Shown in pieces: positions 59,807 to 64,000 of a stretch of 64,000 nucleotides of DNA. The stretch comes from Eucommia ulmoides (Eukaryota; Streptophyta; Magnoliopsida; Garryales; Eucommiaceae), in assembly GCA_016647705.1 (NCBI GenBank), contig CM028329.1:60405231-60469230 (forward strand). Direction: 5' to 3'. The first letter of the stretch is position 1. Each line of letters opens with the position of its first letter. Both the position numbers and the translations under genes were made by a program. The notes beneath the pieces were generated by a model. The model saw nothing but the letters and a program-made list of their open reading frames with translations. It did no database searches and had not been told where the DNA came from.

Positions 59807-60600
59807 GCCTACCCTCCTTGGCATTTGGTATGTGCTAGGTATGAATTTAGAGCAAACAATCCACAAAAATGTCCAAAAAACAAAATAATAATGTGGAAAA
59901 GTGGGATGGGGACAAATGGACACTATTCATGATCATGCCAATCTACCAAACGTGAAAAGGAATGGAGTAGGGACACAGTGGCACTATTCATGATCATGCC
60001 TATTCACCGATCATGTAATAGTACTATTCATGCGTTGAAAAATATTCAAGCCATGATTGCTTATTTTTCATCCGTTTTATTCAAAATTAACGTTATTTTG
60101 TTCTATTTTTAAAAACTTACAAAAATAATTAAAATAAATTAATTTTTACCACTTTAAGTTAATTGAAAGATTAACAAAATTTAGTTTAGTGGTATTAGAT
60201 CGCATAAAATGAGATAATTTATAATTTCAATTCCCAACAACGGTGCCAAATTTTGATCGTTAAAAAATAATTCCCTTATTAAGTGCAAAGTATTGTAGTA
60301 TTGTGTCCTTAAGTCCGGGTGTCGAATCACAGGAATCGGTCTTGCAATTATCAATTCTTGATTACTTTTCTTCCTTTGATGAGAATCATTTGAGATTTTT
60401 TATTTGAATTTTATGGAACAAAATTAAATATAAAAATTAACAATAAAAATAAGGATCTAGTTAGGAATTATGGATCTGTATTTTGGAATATACGTTTTTC
60501 TTGTAATTTCTATTTAGATTGGATTTGTGTAAACGAATGTTCCCAACTACAAGTCAAAACTACTTAGAAAGATTTAGATTAACAATTCTCCAGCATGATT

Positions 60601-60765
60601 TGTTGGAATATTCGATGTTATTATTTGTATATAAGAAAAGTCAAATATGTAGATTAGGAAAATTATTATTAGTCATTAGTTAGTTTCCTTATTTATTCTT
60701 AATTACTCCTATATGTAGCCTCATTTGTACAATTGGAAAAATAATACGATTGATTATTTTATTCA
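60601..60765 (+). repeat. 5' LTR of the copia element, 165 bp
   Basis: Begins TGTTGGAATATT and ends TTTATTCA, with the primer site four bases later. The short length fits small-LTR copia lineages. The 3' LTR is not available for confirmation. Confidence 0.75.
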
Positions 60766-60768
60766 ATT

Positions 60769-60780
60769 TGGCATCAGAGC
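60769..60780 (+). other. Primer-binding site, initiator tRNA-Met type
   Basis: TGGCATCAGAGC, one base off the usual TGGTATCAGAGC of plant Ty1/copia elements. Confidence 0.8.
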
Positions 60781-61384
60781 TAAAACAAAACTCTAGCTAG
60801 CCACTATTCACTTGCAGCCCTCGTCGACCCTTTACAAGCCATTGACGACTGCCGCCGCTGGCCCTATAAAGCCATCGACGACCTTCGCCGGCCTCCTACA
60901 ATAGCCGACGAAGCTTCGTCGGTGCTCCTTACAACCAAGCGACGACCGAAGGCTCTCCTACAACCGACAACGAGCTCTCTTTACAACCGTTGAACACTCA
61001 CAACCCTCTACAACCGACGACGAAGCCTTGTTGGTCCTCCACAAGTCGTTGATAGCACTCACCGGTCCCCCACAGCCACCAACGAACACTTGCGACTCTC
61101 TACAATTGACGATGAATCTTCGTCGGTCCTCTTCAAGCAGTCGACAGTCTCGCCGGAACCCTTACAGTCGACGAAATCATTCTCGTGAGGTTCATACGAA
61201 ATAGATCTCGCGAAATTCGTTCAATTATAGTTTGATTGCAGTTCGCGAGGTTCGATTGCTTTTCGATTGCAGTTCGATTTTAGGCCTTGTCTCGCGAAAT
61301 TAGTTCGATTGCAGTTCAGGCCCTTGTCTTACATGATTAGCTCGTTGAAGGTCAACTCGACAATTCTCAGCCTCTGACGATATT
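60781..61384 (+). other. Copia leader region with repeated CGACGA/TACAACC phrases
   Basis: Balanced composition, with short imperfect repeats built on CTACAACCGACGACGAAGC and, at 61,215-61,315, on TTCGATTGCAGTTCG. No open frame is supported. Confidence 0.5.
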
Positions 61385-62477
61385 TCCCTTGCCTTCACCA
61401 TTCCTGACGTCACCTCGGAATCCACCCCAAGGTCTAGCCAACTCACCGAACCAAAGAATCTCCTTTCTGAATCCCACTCCATCCAGATCACCTCTGTTCG
61501 ATTGAATGAAACCAATTTCTTGCGTTGGTTTCAACCGGTGCGAATGTATATCCGTGGAAGAGGACAGATGGGATATCCAACCGGTTATGCAAAGGAGCCC
61601 GTTATTACAGATCCGCTGTATACAACTTGGGATGTTGAAAACTCCATGGTTATAACGTGGCTCGTGAACTCTATGAATGAAGAAATCAACTCCAAATACA
61701 TGTGCTACCCTACGGCGAAGGAACTTTGGGACAATGTCAATTGGATGTATTCTAACCTGGGAAACCAATCTCAAAAGTATGAGTTGACTCTAAAACTCCG
61801 TGATGTTTGTCAAGGCGAAAACAGTATCACCAACTATTTCAATTCATTGAAGAGAATATGGTAGGATCAGGATATGTTTGACGATGGATGAATGATATTC
61901 GACTGAGGATTATAACCACTATAAGAAGTTGGTGGATGATGATCGTGTTTTTAAGTTCCTTGCAGGACTGAAACTGGAACTTGAGGAAGTCAGGGGACGA
62001 ATCGTTGGTCGCCAGCCTCTTCCCCTAATCAATGAGGTTTTCTCGATGGTCCGAAGGGAGGAGACCCGTCAAAACGTTATGCTTAACAAACCACAGATTA
62101 TCGGTCCTACGACTGGTCCAATTGACTAGTCTGCTTTGACTGTTGCTAATGCTAACTCCAGCAGGTTTCAACGTTGAGTAGAGGAATGACCTCGTATATG
62201 GTGCAACTACTGCAACAAGCCTCGTTAAACATGGGAAACATATTGGAAAATCCATGGGAAACCGAGAAATTTGAAGAGCAACAAGTTGGGAGAAAAATCT
62301 AACCGATCTTATTCTTTCGCGCATGAAGCTGCAACCACTCCATTCAACCAAGAGCAGATTGATCAACTTCTGAAACTGCTGACTGCCAATCCATTATTCG
62401 GTATTCCTAATGCTTCCTTAACTCAAATAGGTAGCAACTCTATAGCTTTTTCTTGTTCCTTAAACTCAGCACTTTAG
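61385..62477 (+). pseudogene. Copia gag, broken
   Basis: Recognisable gag phrases are RLNETNFLRWFQPVRMYIRG, TAKELWDNVNWMYSNLGNQS and FLAGLKLELEEVRGRIVG. A stop follows RIW at 61862, a frame change lies before 61929, and stops occur near 62129 and 62177. The CCHC knuckle region (about 62,200-62,240) has a stop at the histidine position and Tyr at the last Cys position. No complete product is possible. Confidence 0.85.
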
Positions 62478-63752
62478 ACTATCAATTCGGGTGCTTCTGA
62501 TCATATGACAAGTTTCTATCACCTTTTCAATATCTATTTATCGTGTTTTGGTAACGAAAGATTTCGGATTGCAGACGGTAGTTTCTCACCCATTGCAGGA
62601 AAAGGCCAAATAAAAATCTCAGATAGTATTAATCTAAAAACGGTCTTTCACGTTCTTAAACTTACTTTTAACCTCTTATCTGTGAGTAAACTATTGCGAG
62701 ATTCTATTTGTCATGCCATGTTCTTTGAATCTCAATGTTTATTTCAAGACCAGAGATCAGGGAAGATGATTGGCAGTGCTAGACTGGTGGATGGACTTTA
62801 TTACTTCGATGATAACTCCTAAATGAATAAAACAACTCACGGCCCTAGTGGTATGAGTTTAACGTTTGTTTGTGATAAAATCATGCTTTGGCACCTTAGA
62901 CTAGGACATCCAAGTTTTCAAAACATTAGTTTCCGACTTTATATAAGAATGTGGATTATTCTTCTTTTCATTGTGAAAGTTGTTTGTTTGCAAAAAATCA
63001 ACGTACTTCTTATATTTCAAAACATTTCTATTTAATTCACAGTGATGTATGGGGTTCCTAAAAAATCACAACACTATCTGGAAAAAGATAGTTTGTGACA
63101 TTTATTGATGACCACACACGTTTATATTGGACATATTTGATACATACAAAATCTGATGTAGAAGTTTTATTTAAAGATTTTTGCATTATGCTCGAAACCC
63201 AATTTCAAATGAAACCCAGCACTCATCGCACAGATAATGGAACAAAATATTTCAATGAATGTTTAGGTAGTTTTTTGAAAACAAATGGTATTCTACATGA
63301 ATCCACCTGTCGTGACACGCCTCAACAAAATGACATCGCTGAACGAAAAAATGAACACTTACTCGAAGTCGCACGAGCACTCATATTTTTTATGCATATT
63401 CCAAAATACTTGTGGGGCGATACTCTTTTAACAACTGCATATTTAATAAATCGCATGCCTACACGTATTCTAAACTACACCACACCATTTGATAATTTCA
63501 AAACACATTTTTCAGCCTCTAGGATATCAGCTGACCTGCCTCTTAAAATATTTCGTTGCAAGCGAATTTCGGTCTAAACTTGATCCTAGAACAGAAAAAT
63601 GTATTTTTATCGGTTATGCACCAAATCAAAAAGGGTATAAGTGTTACAATCAACAAACGAAAAAAAATCATGTAAGTATGGATATCACGTTTTTGGAAAA
63701 TGTTTTATTCTTTAACAAAAATCCCCTTCAGGGGGAGAATCTAATGGAATGA
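62478..63752 (+). pseudogene. Copia protease and integrase, broken
   Basis: The protease motif reads NSGASDHMT, so the catalytic Asp is replaced by Asn, directly after a stop. The pre-integrase motif LWHLRLGHPSFQN is present at about 62,890. The integrase core has FIDDHTRLYW (63,098), HRTDNGTKYFN (63,225) and NDIAERKNEHLLE (63,331), so the D-D-E residues remain. Stops at 62821 and 63035 and frameshifts near 63,095 and 63,530 break it. The frame after the last shift ends at 63752. Confidence 0.85.
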
Positions 63753-63922
63753 AATTTTTGGGTCACTAATGATCCTCTCCCTACCACAATCTTAGAAATT
63801 TTTACTCCAAATCAGTAAAAAATAAGTGATGAAAATATTGAAAAATAAAAAAAGATCTCTACTATTACACTAGTACCAAACATAATTCCATCATGAACAG
63901 ATGAAGAAATACCACGATCACG

Positions 63923-64000
63923 TATTGTGATAACAAATCAGCCATTGCAATTGCTCACAATCTGATATTGCATGATTGAACAAAACATGCGGAAGTGGAC
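63923..64000 (+). pseudogene. Copia RNase H tail fragment
   Basis: YCDNKSAIAIAHN, one internal stop, then TKHAEVD, matching the last conserved part of copia RNase H. It follows integrase by only about 170 bp, so the reverse transcriptase and most of RNase H are missing. Continues beyond the window. Confidence 0.8.

Larger units (their letters stand above)
42440..60600. repeat. Array of Gypsy-like LTR/leader units, each split by a foldback element
   Basis: The basic unit is about 1.3 kb. On the minus strand it has a TATTTATAAGA promoter-like box, TGTGATTCGACACCTGGAC, then AAATTTGGCGCCGTTG (a primer-site-like motif of Athila/Tat-type Gypsy elements), then a non-coding leader. Primer-site landmarks on the plus strand are at about 43,302, 48,811, 54,517, 57,385 and 60,229, and inverted at about 52,209. 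Landmark spacing of about 2,868 and 2,844 shows that unit plus foldback is the amplified period on the right. No gag or pol is present. Confidence 0.7.
60601..64000 (+). mobile_element. Decayed Ty1/copia retrotransposon, 5' part (runs off the window)
   Basis: A short LTR, a tRNA-Met-type primer site, a long leader, gag, protease, integrase and an RNase H tail appear in the Ty1/copia order on the plus strand, inserted into an array unit after GCATGATT. Several stops and frameshifts are present and no reverse transcriptase is visible between integrase and RNase H. It is a non-functional relic. The 3' LTR is beyond the window. Confidence 0.9.

Noticed and set aside
1-64000. tRNA, rRNA and endogenous pararetrovirus sequences
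   Set aside because: None seen on either strand by eye; a covariance-model or profile search was not possible.

Overview
The window is nuclear DNA of a flowering plant, probably a eudicot. The genes have many short exons with GT-AG introns, the intergenic DNA is AT-rich, and there are plant-type MITEs, a hAT element, a Mutator-like element (MULE), Gypsy-like LTR pieces and a Ty1/copia element. No species can be named from the sequence. Family names below come from recognising motifs by eye; no database search was run.

Gene-bearing third (1-16,100). Three host genes can be traced exon by exon: the 3' end of an MHX-type vacuolar cation/proton exchanger (+, 442-1716), a complete 7-exon SAM-dependent methyltransferase of the leucine-carboxyl-methyltransferase type with a likely plastid transit peptide (+, 3136-8975), and a complete 11-exon UTP14 ribosome-biogenesis gene (-, 15813-9159). 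Their introns are full of MITEs and small tandem duplications.

Gene-poor stretch (16,100-25,700). It is AT-rich with no convincing gene. It holds a 1.18-kb hAT-type element with a perfect 8-bp target duplication and a roughly 0.95-kb inverted-repeat element with an internal satellite.

The centrepiece (27,426-39,686) is a structurally intact 12.26-kb MULE with a perfect 10-bp target-site duplication. Its long inverted arms each hold seven serial hairpins, a TATA box, a spliced non-coding leader and a minisatellite. Between the arms are a complete MURA-type transposase (-, intact DDE, SWIM and CCHC motifs), two related small proteins of unknown family (-), and a complete Plant Mobile Domain (MAIN-like) gene (+). 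The region upstream of the PMD gene is an inverted copy of the transposase 3' end plus the small-ORF promoter, which suggests how the element was assembled. It sits inside the second copy of a roughly 0.82-kb tandem duplication that may be part of a Helitron carrying exon-like fragments.

Right third (41,700-60,600). This is a rearranged array of Gypsy-like LTR/leader units of about 1.3 kb. Each is split at the same point by a 1.2-2.4-kb foldback element (FB1-FB6). The foldbacks start with GAGTT, carry long-stem hairpins and, where intact, have 10-bp target duplications; an unoccupied site survives at 42,930. They resemble the MULE in ends and architecture and may be non-autonomous relatives. 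One unit between FB3 and FB4 is inverted, giving a palindrome of about 7.3 kb.

Right edge (60,601-64,000). A decayed Ty1/copia element is present with its 5' LTR, a tRNA-Met-type primer site, broken gag, protease and integrase, no visible reverse transcriptase, and an RNase H tail running off the window.
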